In this document: positions 20,531 to 29,443 of the stretch, in pieces
Layout: every line of letters starts with the position of its first letter
Position numbering within the stretch: the stretch's first letter is position 1
NCBI GenBank assembly: GCA_020637165.1
Contig: JACJWN010000005.1
Location: 1 to 64,000 of the forward strand
Length of the DNA: 64,000 nt
DNA from: Mycolicibacterium sp.
GTDB taxonomy: Bacteria; Actinomycetota; Actinomycetes; Mycobacteriales; Mycobacteriaceae
Direction: 5' to 3'
Program-made: the position numbers and the translations under genes
Notes under the pieces: generated by a model
Databases searched by the model: none
The model's input: the letters and a program-made list of their open reading frames with translations, nothing else
Told to the model about the DNA's origin: nothing

Positions 20531-21187
20531 TCATCGCACCTGGCGCAGCGATTCCCAGTCGTGTTCGGCCTCCAGCTGCGCGATCAGACTGCGGGTGCGC
20601 TCCTTGAGTAGCAGCGTCATCGTGACGCCGATGATCAGCGCCGCGACCAGCGCGACCCAGGAGAACCGCGCCAGCCACTTCTCGGCCGCGAGGCCCAGGA
20701 AGTAGACCACCGCAGTGGTCCCGCCTGCCCAGAACACCGCGCCGGATGCGTTGGCAGCCAGGAAGTACGGGTAGCGCATGTGCAACGCGCCCGCCAGCGG
20801 TCCGGCCAGGATCCGCAGCAGCGCGATGAACCGGCCGAAGAACACCGCACCCACCCCCCAGCGGGCGAAGAGTTGTTTGGCCAGGGCAACGTGCCCGGTT
20901 CCGAAGTGCTTGGGGAAGCGCCGTCCGAGCCGCTCGAACAGCGGCATGCCGAACCGCCGCCCGATGCTGTAGCCGATCGAGTCGCCGATGATCGCGCCGG
21001 TGATGGCGGCCACGGCCACCCATTGCGGACTGATGTCCAGGTTGTCCCGGGTGGACAGAAGGGCGGCGGTGACCAGTGCTACCTCTCCGGGCAGCGGGAT
21101 ACCCAAGCTTTCCAACCCGATGATGAACCCGACGGTCAGGTACACCGCCAGCGGCGGTATCGCCACCAGGATCGCTTCCACGTTCAC
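20531..21187 (-). CDS. DedA family membrane protein
   Basis: This 218-residue member of the DedA/VTT family includes proteins now associated with flipping undecaprenyl phosphate and phospholipids across the membrane. The family motif GEVALVTAALL follows an early re-entrant helix (ESLGIPLPGE, about residues 26-36). GRRFGMPLFERLGRRFP precedes the conserved FFGRFIALLRILAGPLAG segment (about 115), whose arginines are characteristic. About four to five hydrophobic helices are visible. It starts 10 bases after the end of potC, so it may be the last gene of the transporter operon without sharing its function. Confidence 0.9.
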   Translation of the reverse strand: MNVEAILVAIPPLAVYLTVGFIIGLESLGIPLPGEVALVTAALLSTRDNLDISPQWVAVAAITGAIIGDSIGYSIGRRFGMPLFERLGRRFPKHFGTGHVALAKQLFARWGVGAVFFGRFIALLRILAGPLAGALHMRYPYFLAANASGAVFWAGGTTAVVYFLGLAAEKWLARFSWVALVAALIIGVTMTLLLKERTRSLIAQLEAEHDWESLRQVR

Positions 21188-21197
21188 GCGGCCACGC

Positions 21198-22037
21198 TCA
21201 GATGGGGGCTTTCTTGCTCCGATAGAGCGTTCCGCCCACCAGCAACACGAGACTGATCAGCAGGATCGCGGTCGCCAGCACATTGATCTGCGGGGGGACC
21301 GCGGCCTTCGTCGCCGCGTTGACGTACAGCGGGTAGGTCACCGTGGACCCGCTGACGAAGTAGGTGATGATGAAATCGTCCAGCGAGAGCGCGAAGGACA
21401 ACATCGCGGCCGCGACGATCCCCGGCACGACCAGCGGCAGGGTCACCTTGAAGAACGTCCGGACCGGACCGGCACCGAGGTCCAACGAGGCGTCCTCCAG
21501 CGTCCAGTCGAACCCCCGGATACGCGCCCGGACCGTCATTGCGATGAAACTGATCTCGAACGCGACGTGGGCGATAAGGATCGTCAAATAGCCGGTGGCC
21601 CAGCCCAGGCTGAGGAACAGCGTCAGCAGCGACGCGCCCATCACCACCTCGGGCGAGGTCAGCGGCAGCACCAGGAAGGTGTCGACCACCTTGCTGCCCC
21701 GGAAGCGTTGCCGCACCAGGGCGATGGCCACCAGGGTGCCGAGCACCAGAGCGATCGCCGTCGACACCGCCGCCACATTGAGGCTGAGCCGAAGTGCCTC
21801 GGCCAGCGCCGGGTATTTGAACGGGTTCGCCCAGTTCTCCCAGGTGAAGCCCTGCCAGGTGTAGTTGAACTTGCCCTTGGGCTTATTGAACGAGAAGACG
21901 ATGATGACCAGGATCGGCACGAACAGGTACACCAGTACCAGTCCGGCCACGACCCGGAGGGCCAGGTCGCCCAGTTTGAAGGTGCCCCGGAGGGTGCGGC
22001 CGGGCGAAGCCATGTCGGTGACGGCCTGGGTGGTCAT
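21198..22037 (-). CDS. potC: Polyamine-type ABC transporter permease (PotC-like)
   Basis: The 279-residue inner-membrane subunit has about six helices and a cytoplasmic EAA loop, DASLDLGAGPVRTFFKVTLP (about residues 165-184), that docks on the ATPase. It is closest in pattern to PotC/YdcV permeases for spermidine and putrescine. The start codon overlaps the potB stop by one base (TGATG), so the permeases are probably made in a fixed ratio. Substrate assignment rests on family resemblance of the whole operon. Confidence 0.9.
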   Translation of the reverse strand: MTTQAVTDMASPGRTLRGTFKLGDLALRVVAGLVLVYLFVPILVIIVFSFNKPKGKFNYTWQGFTWENWANPFKYPALAEALRLSLNVAAVSTAIALVLGTLVAIALVRQRFRGSKVVDTFLVLPLTSPEVVMGASLLTLFLSLGWATGYLTILIAHVAFEISFIAMTVRARIRGFDWTLEDASLDLGAGPVRTFFKVTLPLVVPGIVAAAMLSFALSLDDFIITYFVSGSTVTYPLYVNAATKAAVPPQINVLATAILLISLVLLVGGTLYRSKKAPI

Positions 22038-22912
22038 CAGACCAGATCCTCGGTGCCCAGTGCCCTGGTGTAGAGCAGCACGCCAGCCAGGATGAACGCC
22101 ATCAGCACGAAACTCATCGCGGCGGCCACCGGATAATCCTTGACCACGAGGAATTGTTTCTGGATGACGTTTCCGATCATGGTCGTCTTGGTGCTGCCGA
22201 GATAGTCGGCGTTGATGAAGTCGCCGACCGCCGGGATGAAGACCAGCAGGCTACCGGCCAGCACACCGGGCATGGCCAGCGGGAGAATCACCTTGCCGAA
22301 CATTCTGCGGTTGGTGGCGTAGAGGTCGCGGGAGGCCTCCAGCAGTCGGGGATCGATCTTCTCCAGGGCGACGTAAAGCGGCAGGATCATGAAGATGACC
22401 CAGTTGTAGGTCAATCCGCCGATCACCCCCCAACTCGTCGACAACAGCCGGCCTTCGCTGGGAAGCAGCCCGACCGCGCCCAACGCGTCGACCACCCAGC
22501 CGTCATCGGCCAGGATGGTCTTCCAGGCGATGGTGCGGATCAGGAAGGTGACGAAGAACGGCAGGATTACCAGGCCCAGAAGCAGATTCTTGAATCGTCC
22601 GGCCTTGAACGCGATCACGTAGGCCAGCGGAAACGCCAGCAGCAGGCAGAACACGGTGGCGGTCAGGGCGTAGCCGAAGGAGCGCAGGATCTGCTCGCGG
22701 TACTCGGTCAGCGCCTGACCGTAGTTGCCGAAGTCCCAGGCGAAGGTCAGCGTGGGCAGGTACACCGAACCGCCCATGGTCGACAGCGAGGTGCGCAGCA
22801 GTGAGTAGAACGGCACCACATAGAACACCCCGAGATAGGCCAGCGCGGGCAGGATCATCAGATAAGGGGCGATCCTGCTGCGCTGCCGATTGCTGCTGGC
22901 TACACCTGCCAT
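22037..22912 (-). CDS. potB: Polyamine-type ABC transporter permease (PotB-like)
   Basis: The 291-residue permease has six predicted helices, the first starting at YLMILPALAYLGVFYVVPFY, and the EAA loop LEASRDLYATNRRMFGKVIL (about residues 195-214). It pairs with the PotC-like subunit to form the channel of a binding-protein-dependent importer. It lies 18 bases downstream of the binding-protein gene and one base overlapping potC, in an order (A-D-B-C) found in many actinobacterial polyamine or opine transporters. Confidence 0.9.
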   Translation of the reverse strand: MAGVASSNRQRSRIAPYLMILPALAYLGVFYVVPFYSLLRTSLSTMGGSVYLPTLTFAWDFGNYGQALTEYREQILRSFGYALTATVFCLLLAFPLAYVIAFKAGRFKNLLLGLVILPFFVTFLIRTIAWKTILADDGWVVDALGAVGLLPSEGRLLSTSWGVIGGLTYNWVIFMILPLYVALEKIDPRLLEASRDLYATNRRMFGKVILPLAMPGVLAGSLLVFIPAVGDFINADYLGSTKTTMIGNVIQKQFLVVKDYPVAAAMSFVLMAFILAGVLLYTRALGTEDLV

Positions 22913-22930
22913 CAGAGGGCTGCCATCGGC

Positions 22931-24115
22931 TCAGCCGCCGGCGACGGCGGCGTAGGCCTTGTTGAACTCCTGGGTCTGCTCGTCGGTCAGCGGCGGCCAG
23001 GACGTCAGCTTCTCCAGGGTCTCCTTCGGCGGATTGATCAGCGGGTTGCCGCCGAGTTTCGGGTCGATCTTGTCCAGTTCCTCGGTCATATCGCTGAGCA
23101 CCGGTACGTACTGGGTGAACGCGATCAATTTGGCGTAATTGGCCCGGTCGTAGATGTAGTTGATCCACTCTTCGGCGGCCTTCTGATTCTGCGTGGTGTA
23201 GGGAATCACCATCGTGTCCAGGAAGGTGGTACTGCCGGCCTCCGGAACCACGAACTGCAGGTCGGGGTTGTCCTGCTGCAGCTGGACGATGTCGCCGGAA
23301 TACGCCTGGGCGACGATGATGTTGCCGGCGGCCAGGTCGTCGGCGTAGTCATTGCCGGTGAAGCGGCGGATTTGGCCCTTGTCCTTTTGCTCCTGGACCA
23401 GGTCGACGGCCTTTTGCACCGCTTCGACTCCCGGGTCCTCCGGAGACTGCCCCTGGGACAGCATGATCATGCCGAGGCCGTCCTGGGTGTCGGAGAACAG
23501 GCTGACCTTGCCCTTGAACGCCGGATCCCACAGGTCGTCCACCTTGGTGATGTCCCGGCCGGTGGCCGCGCGGTTGTAGGCCAGGCCCACCATGCCCGAC
23601 ATGTACGGGGCGCTGTATTTGCGGCCGTTGTCGGCCTTGGATTTCAGCAGGTCGGGACGCATGTTCTTCTTGTTGCTCCAACGGCTCTCGCTGATCGGAT
23701 TGAGCCAGCCGAGGCCTTCGAGGCGGGCCGCCATGAACTGGGTGGGCACCACCACGTCAGCGCCGATGTCCTGGCGGCGCGACAACGGTTCCTTGTTCTT
23801 GGCGAACCATTCCTCGTTGTCGTTGAAGTCCTCCTTGTAGTCGACGACCAGTCCGGTGGCGGTCTGGAACGCCGCGACGAAACCGTCGGCCATGTACAGC
23901 GGCCAGTTGGAGACTCGCAGCTTTCCGGAGGCCGGGCTGCCGTCGTCGGGCGTCGCCGGTGCGTTGGATGCCCCGGAGGAGGACTTGTCGCCCGAACTGC
24001 ACGCCGACAGGGCCGAGGGACCAAGGATGAGGGCGGCCGCCGCAGCGGCACCCCCGCCGATGAATCGTCGGCGCGAGGCCAGCCGGGCCAGGACCCGGGG
24101 GTCGATATCTGCCAT
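22931..24115 (-). CDS. potD: Polyamine-type ABC transporter substrate-binding lipoprotein
   Basis: This 394-residue extracellular solute-binding protein of the PotD/PotF family captures polyamine-like cations. Its N-terminus shows twin arginines (SRRRFIGGG, from residue 14) followed by a hydrophobic stretch and a lipobox SALSAC with Cys39. It is therefore probably exported folded by the Tat system and then lipidated. The mature part begins with a short Ser/Gly linker, then LRVSNWPLYMADGFVAAFQ. I chose the ATG at 24115 because AAAGG lies seven bases upstream; a longer frame to 24328 overlaps potA and lacks such a site. Confidence 0.9.
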   Translation of the reverse strand: MADIDPRVLARLASRRRFIGGGAAAAAALILGPSALSACSSGDKSSSGASNAPATPDDGSPASGKLRVSNWPLYMADGFVAAFQTATGLVVDYKEDFNDNEEWFAKNKEPLSRRQDIGADVVVPTQFMAARLEGLGWLNPISESRWSNKKNMRPDLLKSKADNGRKYSAPYMSGMVGLAYNRAATGRDITKVDDLWDPAFKGKVSLFSDTQDGLGMIMLSQGQSPEDPGVEAVQKAVDLVQEQKDKGQIRRFTGNDYADDLAAGNIIVAQAYSGDIVQLQQDNPDLQFVVPEAGSTTFLDTMVIPYTTQNQKAAEEWINYIYDRANYAKLIAFTQYVPVLSDMTEELDKIDPKLGGNPLINPPKETLEKLTSWPPLTDEQTQEFNKAYAAVAGG

Positions 24116-24164
24116 GGGGTTGCCTTTCATCTCCGGTGTTGAGGGCCGTCGCGGTGGGACGGGC

Positions 24165-25361
24165 CTAGGGCTTGAGTTCAGACCCCGGATGTCCACCGGC
24201 CGGGGGACCATCGGAGCTCGGCAGCACCAGGGAGGCGTCCGGGTCCCAACCGACGTAGACGTCGTCGCCGGGACGGAGCATCGGCAGATGCTGCTCGGGC
24301 CCGACGTGAGCGACCACCGGGGATCCATCGGCGGCGGTCAGGGCGAGGCGTACCACCGGACCCTGGAAGGTCAGGTCGGAGACCCTGGCGCGTACCGCGG
24401 CCAGTTCCACCTCCGGCTGCTGCACCGAGACCCGCACCCTTTCCGGGCGCACCATCAGGGTGGCGCGCCCGCCGGGCTCGATGACGGCGTCCCCGGGCCG
24501 TGCCCTCAGCGTGGTGCCCAGCACGTCGACCTCGACGTAGTCGCGGTTGGAGCGACCGGTTTGCCGGCCCGCCCACAGGTTTGCCTGACCGATGAAACCG
24601 GCTACAAAGACCGTGGCGGGCCGGTCGTAGATCTCGGTGGGGGTGCCGATCTGCTCGACGTTGCCGTCGTTCATGACCGCGATGCGGTCACTCATCGTCA
24701 GCGCCTCCTCCTGGTCATGGGTGACGTAGACGAAGGTGATACCCAGTTCGCGTTGGATGCGCTTGAGTTCGAACTGCATGACGTGGCGCAGTTTGAGATC
24801 CAGCGCGCCCAGCGGCTCGTCGAGCAGCAGGGCGCTGGGGTAGTTGACCAGAGCCCTGGCCAGTGCCACCCGCTGCTGCTGTCCGCCGGAAAGTTGTGCG
24901 GGTTTGCGTAACGCGAAGTCGGTCAGCCGCACCACGTCGAGCATCTCGTCGACGTCCTTCTTGACCTTGGCCTTGTCGGCCTTGCGGCTGCGCGGTCCGT
25001 AGGCGACGTTGTCCCAGACGGTCATGTGCGGGAAGAGCGCGTAGTGCTGGAACACGGTGTTGACGTTGCGCTTGTTCGGCGGGACTCTCGAGACGTCCAC
25101 TCCCTCGAGCCGGATGGCGCCCTCGGTGGGCGTTTCGAAGCCGGCGATCATCCGCAGCGTCGTGGTCTTTCCGCAGCCGGAGGGCCCGAGCATGGAGAAG
25201 AACTCGCCGGCGCCGATCGAGAAATCGGCGTCGGCAACGGCGATGTAGTCCGCGAAGCGTTTGGTGACACGGTGGATCTCGATGACCGGAATGCCGTCGG
25301 CGCGCTCGTGCCGGCCTGACTCGGTGGCCTGTCGGGTGGTGGCAGCGCCGGTATCGGTCAG
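24165..25361 (-). CDS. potA: Polyamine-type ABC transporter ATPase (PotA-like)
   Basis: The 398-residue ATP-binding subunit has Walker [10 protein letters not shown], signature LSGGQQQR, Walker [13 protein letters not shown] and the switch histidine in VTHDQEEAL. The C-terminal TOBE-type domain (RPERVRVS onward) is the regulatory part. No ATG or GTG lies between the last upstream candidate and the domain. A perfect AAGGAGG (25368-25374, minus strand) is followed six bases later by CTG ACC GAT ACC, so I place the start at the CTG at 25361. The alternative is a TTG at 25445 without a good ribosome site. Confidence 0.88.
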   Translation of the reverse strand: MTDTGAATTRQATESGRHERADGIPVIEIHRVTKRFADYIAVADADFSIGAGEFFSMLGPSGCGKTTTLRMIAGFETPTEGAIRLEGVDVSRVPPNKRNVNTVFQHYALFPHMTVWDNVAYGPRSRKADKAKVKKDVDEMLDVVRLTDFALRKPAQLSGGQQQRVALARALVNYPSALLLDEPLGALDLKLRHVMQFELKRIQRELGITFVYVTHDQEEALTMSDRIAVMNDGNVEQIGTPTEIYDRPATVFVAGFIGQANLWAGRQTGRSNRDYVEVDVLGTTLRARPGDAVIEPGGRATLMVRPERVRVSVQQPEVELAAVRARVSDLTFQGPVVRLALTAADGSPVVAHVGPEQHLPMLRPGDDVYVGWDPDASLVLPSSDGPPAGGHPGSELKP

Positions 25362-25374
25362 GGCCGTCCTCCTT
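25359..25374 (-). promoter_or_regulatory. Ribosome binding site deciding a CTG start of potA
   Basis: On the minus strand AAGGAGG (25374 to 25368) is followed by the six-base spacer ACGGCC and then CTG. This is the strongest Shine-Dalgarno match in the neighbourhood and it points to a codon that is rarely used for initiation. Confidence 0.6.
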
Positions 25375-25517
25375 TTCGCCCGGGAGACCCGCGGGGGCAG
25401 CCCTCGGGGTAACTGTCGCGGATTTCGGGGCCTTCCGCAACACAAACGGCAACGGATTTCGCAAGATGCCGGGATTCTTTCGATGGATACCGTCGATGGA
25501 TCCCGTTCCCCGGCCCG

Positions 25518-26324
25518 TCACATATGGGCGCCGCCGTCGATGCGGACCTCCGTGCCGGTGACGAAGGAGGCCTCCGGGCTGCCCAGCATCGCCACCACCG
25601 GCGCTACCGCGGCAGGGTCGGCGAAGATCGCGCCGTTGGGCAGTGGCAGCCCCGGGGCGACCCGGGCGAAAAGCGTGATGTCGGCGTCGCGGGGCAGGCC
25701 CGGACCGGCGCTCTGCCCGGAGCGCCCGGTTCCGTCGGTCATCCCCGACGAGATGGACCCCGGCTGCACCGAGTTGAACCGGATGCCCTCCTTGGCGAAC
25801 TCCGCGGCGAGTGCATGGGTCATCGCCAGGATGCCGCCCTTGGAGGCCGCGTAGGCCGACATGTAGGGGTGGGCGAAGGTCGCGGAAGTGGAACTGAAGT
25901 TGACCACCGCGGGCGCGTTGCCGCGCCGCAACGCCGGCAGGGCCTGCCGGGTCACCAGGAACGTGCCGACCAGGTTCACCCGGAGGACCTGCTCGAAATC
26001 GGCCAGCGTTGTTTCGGCGAAGTGCCCGGAGCGGAGTATCCCCGCCGCATTCACCAGGGTGTCCAGGCCGCCGAGAGTCTCGATGGCGAGACCGACTCCG
26101 GCCGTCACCGAGTCCTCGTCGCCGACGTCCAACACCACGGTGTCCAGGCGGCCGCCGCCCACCCCGGCCCTGGCGACGGTGTCCTCGAGACCGGCCCGGC
26201 TGATGTCGGCTGCCACCACCTGGGCGCCTTCGCTGAGGATGCGCAGTACACAGGCCTGTCCGATCCCCGAACCGCCGCCGGTGATGACAACCCGGCGTCC
26301 GGCGTACCTGTCGGTCACGGCCAT
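25518..26324 (-). CDS. SDR family oxidoreductase
   Basis: The 268-residue classical short-chain dehydrogenase has the cofactor motif TGGGSGIG (about residues 15-22), the acidic residue of AADIS after beta-2 that favours NAD(H), NAAG, the catalytic Ser in NFSSTSA and the YAASK pair (about 155-159). The substrate is unknown; alcohol or steroid-like compounds are possible given the mce operon next door, but that is only proximity. It is divergent from the mce operon with 238 bases between the starts, a stretch that holds two sets of repeats. Confidence 0.9.
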   Translation of the reverse strand: MAVTDRYAGRRVVITGGGSGIGQACVLRILSEGAQVVAADISRAGLEDTVARAGVGGGRLDTVVLDVGDEDSVTAGVGLAIETLGGLDTLVNAAGILRSGHFAETTLADFEQVLRVNLVGTFLVTRQALPALRRGNAPAVVNFSSTSATFAHPYMSAYAASKGGILAMTHALAAEFAKEGIRFNSVQPGSISSGMTDGTGRSGQSAGPGLPRDADITLFARVAPGLPLPNGAIFADPAAVAPVVAMLGSPEASFVTGTEVRIDGGAHM

Positions 26325-26407
26325 GTGATCGCGCCCCTCGTCTGCCCGCCGCCCGGTGCGAGTCCCGTCAGTGGACTCCCGGCAGTCGATTCATTGTGCT
26401 GCACGAC

Positions 26408-26450
26408 GGGGTTTGGATTCCGGGGGTTTGGATTCGGGGGGTTTGGCTCC
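26408..26450 (+). repeat. Three imperfect GGGTTTGG repeats
   Basis: Three copies of a G-run followed by TTTGG(A/C)T(T/C)C occur one after another, spaced 14-16 bases apart, in the SDR-mce intergenic region. The spacing is not an exact unit length. The G-runs could form unusual structure or simply reflect slippage. Confidence 0.55.
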
Positions 26451-26500
26451 CGGCGATTCGGGTCACCCCCGCAACGCCGATCGCATACTGTTCGCGGAGG

Positions 26501-26544
26501 CCCTCAGAACGGGAATTCGGGGCCCTCGGAACGGGAATTAGGGG
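26501..26544 (+). repeat. Tandem 22-bp repeat upstream of the mce operon
   Basis: Two adjacent 22-base units, 26501-26522 and 26523-26544, differ at only two positions. Each contains the core GAACGGGAATT, followed by a GGGG run. They end 18 bases before the yrbEA start codon, a position fit for a transcription-factor operator or part of the 5' untranslated region. Confidence 0.75.
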
Positions 26545-26562
26545 AGGAGAGCGCCGAGGTCG

Positions 26563-27372
26563 ATGGCGAACGAAGCGGCGGATCGCTGGTCTCCCGGCGT
26601 CGCCCTGGGCAAAGGTGTCTCCGGTCCGATGGAGGCCATCGGAGGCCTGTTCGCGATGTCCGCCGACGCGGTGCGGTTCCTCTTGCGGCGCCCCTTTCAG
26701 TGGCGGGAGTTCCTCGAGCAGTCCTGGTTCGTCGCCCGGGTGTCGCTCGCGCCCACCGTTCTGGTGGCGATCCCGTTCACCGTGCTGGTGAGCTTCACCC
26801 TCAACATCCTGCTGCGTGAACTGGGCGCGGCCGACCTCTCCGGGGCGGGCGCGGCCTTCGGGGCGGTGACCCAGGTGGGCCCTCTGGTGACCGTGCTCAT
26901 CGTCGCCGGTGCCGGAGCCACGGCGATGTGCGCGGATCTGGGGTCGCGGACCATCCGCGAGGAGATCGACGCCATGGAGGTGCTCGGCATCAACCCCGTG
27001 CAGCGTCTGGTCACCCCGCGGATGCTGGCCTCGGGTCTGGTGGCGCTGCTGCTCAACTCGCTGGTGGTCATCATCGGCATCCTGGGCGGCTACGTCTTCT
27101 CGGTGTTCGTCCAGGATGTCAACCCCGGGGCGTTCGCCGCCGGGATCACCCTTCTCACCGGCGTGCCCGAGGTGATCATCTCGTGCGTCAAGGCCGCGTT
27201 GTTCGGGTTGATCGCCGGTCTGGTGGCCTGCTACCGCGGCCTGATGATCACCGGCGGCGGGGCCAAGGCGGTGGGCAACGCCGTCAACGAGACCGTGGTC
27301 TACGCCTTCATGGCACTGTTCGTCGTCAACGTGGTGGTCACCGCGATCGGCATCCGGATGACTACGGGGTGA
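26563..27372 (+). CDS. yrbEA: Mce-associated permease YrbEA
   Basis: The 269-residue MlaE-family permease is one of the two membrane subunits of an Mce lipid importer. Several helices are visible after about residue 60, and the conserved cytoplasmic loop TIREEIDAMEVLGINPVQRL (about residues 128-147) is the family signature that contacts the shared ATPase. No ATPase gene is in this operon, consistent with the mycobacterial use of the separately encoded MceG (Mkl). The start at 26563 has GAGG about five bases upstream. It opens the eight-gene operon. Confidence 0.93.
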   Translation: MANEAADRWSPGVALGKGVSGPMEAIGGLFAMSADAVRFLLRRPFQWREFLEQSWFVARVSLAPTVLVAIPFTVLVSFTLNILLRELGAADLSGAGAAFGAVTQVGPLVTVLIVAGAGATAMCADLGSRTIREEIDAMEVLGINPVQRLVTPRMLASGLVALLLNSLVVIIGILGGYVFSVFVQDVNPGAFAAGITLLTGVPEVIISCVKAALFGLIAGLVACYRGLMITGGGAKAVGNAVNETVVYAFMALFVVNVVVTAIGIRMTTG

Positions 27373-27376
27373 GCAC

Positions 27377-28234
27377 ATGGGCACCCTGACCATCCTGCGC
27401 GCCAACTACCCGCGGCTGTTCCGGGAGTTCGGACGCCCGGTACGGGTTTTCGGCCGCATCGGCGACCACACACTGTTCTACGCCAAGTCCATCGCCGGTG
27501 TGCCGGTGGCCCTGGTGCGCTACCGCACCGAGATCGTCCGGCTGATCGCCGAGATAAGCATGGGCGCGGGCACGCTGGCGATGATCGGCGGCACGGTGGC
27601 CATCGTCGGCTTCCTGACCTTGGCCGCCGGCGGCACCCTGGCCGTGCAGGGCTACTCATCGCTGGGCAACATCGGTATCGAAGCCCTTACCGGATTCCTG
27701 GCCGCATTCATCAACGTTCGGATCTCGGCGCCGGTCGTCGCCGGCATCGGTCTGGCCGCGACCTTCGGCGCCGGCGTCACCGCACAACTGGGCGCGATGC
27801 GGATCAACGAGGAGATCGACGCCCTGGAGTCCATGGGGATCCGGCCGGTGGAGTACCTGGTGTCCACCCGCCTGGTGGCCGGGATGGTCGCGATCGCGCC
27901 GTTGTACTCGATCGCGGTCATCCTGTCGTTTCTGGCCAGCCGGTTCGTCACGGTCGCGCTGTTCGGGCAGTCGGCCGGGCTGTACACCCACTACTTCGAC
28001 ACCTTCCTCAATCCGCTGGACCTGCTGTGGTCGTTCCTGCAGGCCGTGCTGATGGCCGTCACCATCCTGTTGATCCACACCTACTTCGGGTACTTCGCCT
28101 CCGGCGGACCCTCAGGTGTCGGCGTCGCGGTGGGCAACGCGGTCCGGACCTCGCTCATCGTGGTGGTGTCGGTGACGCTGCTGGTCTCGCTCGCGATCTA
28201 CGGATCCAACGGAAACTTCAACCTGTCCGGATAG
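27377..28234 (+). CDS. yrbEB: Mce-associated permease YrbEB
   Basis: The 285-residue second MlaE-type permease starts four bases after yrbEA. The signature MRINEEIDALESMGIRPVEY (about residues 135-154) is present, as is the long N-terminal helix with LFREFGRPV. It forms a heterodimer with YrbEA by family analogy. The stop is three bases before the first Mce gene. Confidence 0.93.
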   Translation: MGTLTILRANYPRLFREFGRPVRVFGRIGDHTLFYAKSIAGVPVALVRYRTEIVRLIAEISMGAGTLAMIGGTVAIVGFLTLAAGGTLAVQGYSSLGNIGIEALTGFLAAFINVRISAPVVAGIGLAATFGAGVTAQLGAMRINEEIDALESMGIRPVEYLVSTRLVAGMVAIAPLYSIAVILSFLASRFVTVALFGQSAGLYTHYFDTFLNPLDLLWSFLQAVLMAVTILLIHTYFGYFASGGPSGVGVAVGNAVRTSLIVVVSVTLLVSLAIYGSNGNFNLSG

Positions 28235-28237
28235 ACG

Positions 28238-29443
28238 ATGATGGCGGCCAAGCGAACTTCCGGTTACCTCCGCCCGGTGGCGGGCATGCTTACGGTGCTC
28301 GCCCTGGCGGTGGTGGTCGTGGTCGCGGTCGGACTGTTCCGGGACAGCTTCACAAGGACGGTGCCGGTGACTGTCATCGCCGACCGGGCCGGTCTGGTGA
28401 TGTACCCGGATGCGAAGGTCAAGATCAACGGTGCCCAGGTCGGCAAGGTCGCCTCGATCGAACCGCTGCCCGACGGCGGCGCGGCGCTACACCTGGCCAT
28501 CGACCCCGCCGCGGTGGGCGTCATTCCGGCCAACGTCGGCGCCGAGATCACCTCCTCGACGGTGTTCGGCTCCAAGTTCGTCGAACTGGTGGCCCCGGCC
28601 CAGGCCTCCCCGGCCGCACTGCGGGCCGGAACGGTGATTCAGGGCGGCGACCACGTCACCGTCGAACTGAACACGGTGTTCGAGAAACTTGTCTCGGTGC
28701 TGTCGACGGTCGAACCGGCGAAGCTCAACCAAACCTTGGGGGCGCTGTCGACATCGCTGCACGGACGCGGCCGTCAGTTCGGGCAGACCCTGGCCGATCT
28801 GGACAGCGCCCTATCCACCCTCAACCCGGCTCTGGACAGCCTCAACGACGCCTTGGAGGTGTCGCCGACGGTATTCGACGCCGTCGCCGATGCCTCTCCT
28901 GACCTGGTCGCCACGCTCGACAACACCAGTCGGATCGCCGACACCGTCGTCGATCGCCGCGACAGCCTTGACGCCCTGCTGATCAGCGCGATCGGCCTCG
29001 CCGACATCGGCAACGATGTGCTGTCGACCAACCGCGGACCGCTGGCCGACGTCGTGCACCTGCTGGTGCCCACCACCGATCTGACCAACCAGTACAACCC
29101 AGCGCTGTACTGCGGGATCGCCGGACTGATCCCGTTGGCGACAGGCCCCGGGTTGCCGGTGCCGGGCGCGGTGCTGCTGCAGGGGTTCTTCCTCGGCCGG
29201 GAGCGCTACCGGTATCCGGGCAATCTGCCGAAGGTCGCGGCCACCGGCGGGCCGCAGTGCACCGATCTGCCCAACGTCGGATACGAACAGCGGCCGCCGT
29301 ACGTGGTCACCGATATCGGAGCCAACCAGGCGCAGTACGGGAACCAGGGCATCCTGCTGAACTCCGACGGCCTCAAGCAGGCGTTGTTCGGCCCGCTGGA
29401 CGGTCCGCCGCGCAACTCGGCCCAGGTGGGGATGCCCGGATGA
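28238..29443 (+). CDS. mceA: Mce family protein MceA
   Basis: This 401-residue mammalian-cell-entry protein has an N-terminal membrane anchor (GMLTVLALAVVVVVAVGLF). The MCE/MlaD domain follows (about residues 38-140: TVIADRAGLVMYPDAKVKINGAQVG), and then the long helical tail that builds the periplasmic tunnel. The C-terminal part carries cysteines in YCGIAG and PQCTDLP, typical of the A subunit. ATG codons at 28238 and 28241 are both possible. Its last four bases overlap mceB. Confidence 0.92.
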   Translation: MMAAKRTSGYLRPVAGMLTVLALAVVVVVAVGLFRDSFTRTVPVTVIADRAGLVMYPDAKVKINGAQVGKVASIEPLPDGGAALHLAIDPAAVGVIPANVGAEITSSTVFGSKFVELVAPAQASPAALRAGTVIQGGDHVTVELNTVFEKLVSVLSTVEPAKLNQTLGALSTSLHGRGRQFGQTLADLDSALSTLNPALDSLNDALEVSPTVFDAVADASPDLVATLDNTSRIADTVVDRRDSLDALLISAIGLADIGNDVLSTNRGPLADVVHLLVPTTDLTNQYNPALYCGIAGLIPLATGPGLPVPGAVLLQGFFLGRERYRYPGNLPKVAATGGPQCTDLPNVGYEQRPPYVVTDIGANQAQYGNQGILLNSDGLKQALFGPLDGPPRNSAQVGMPG

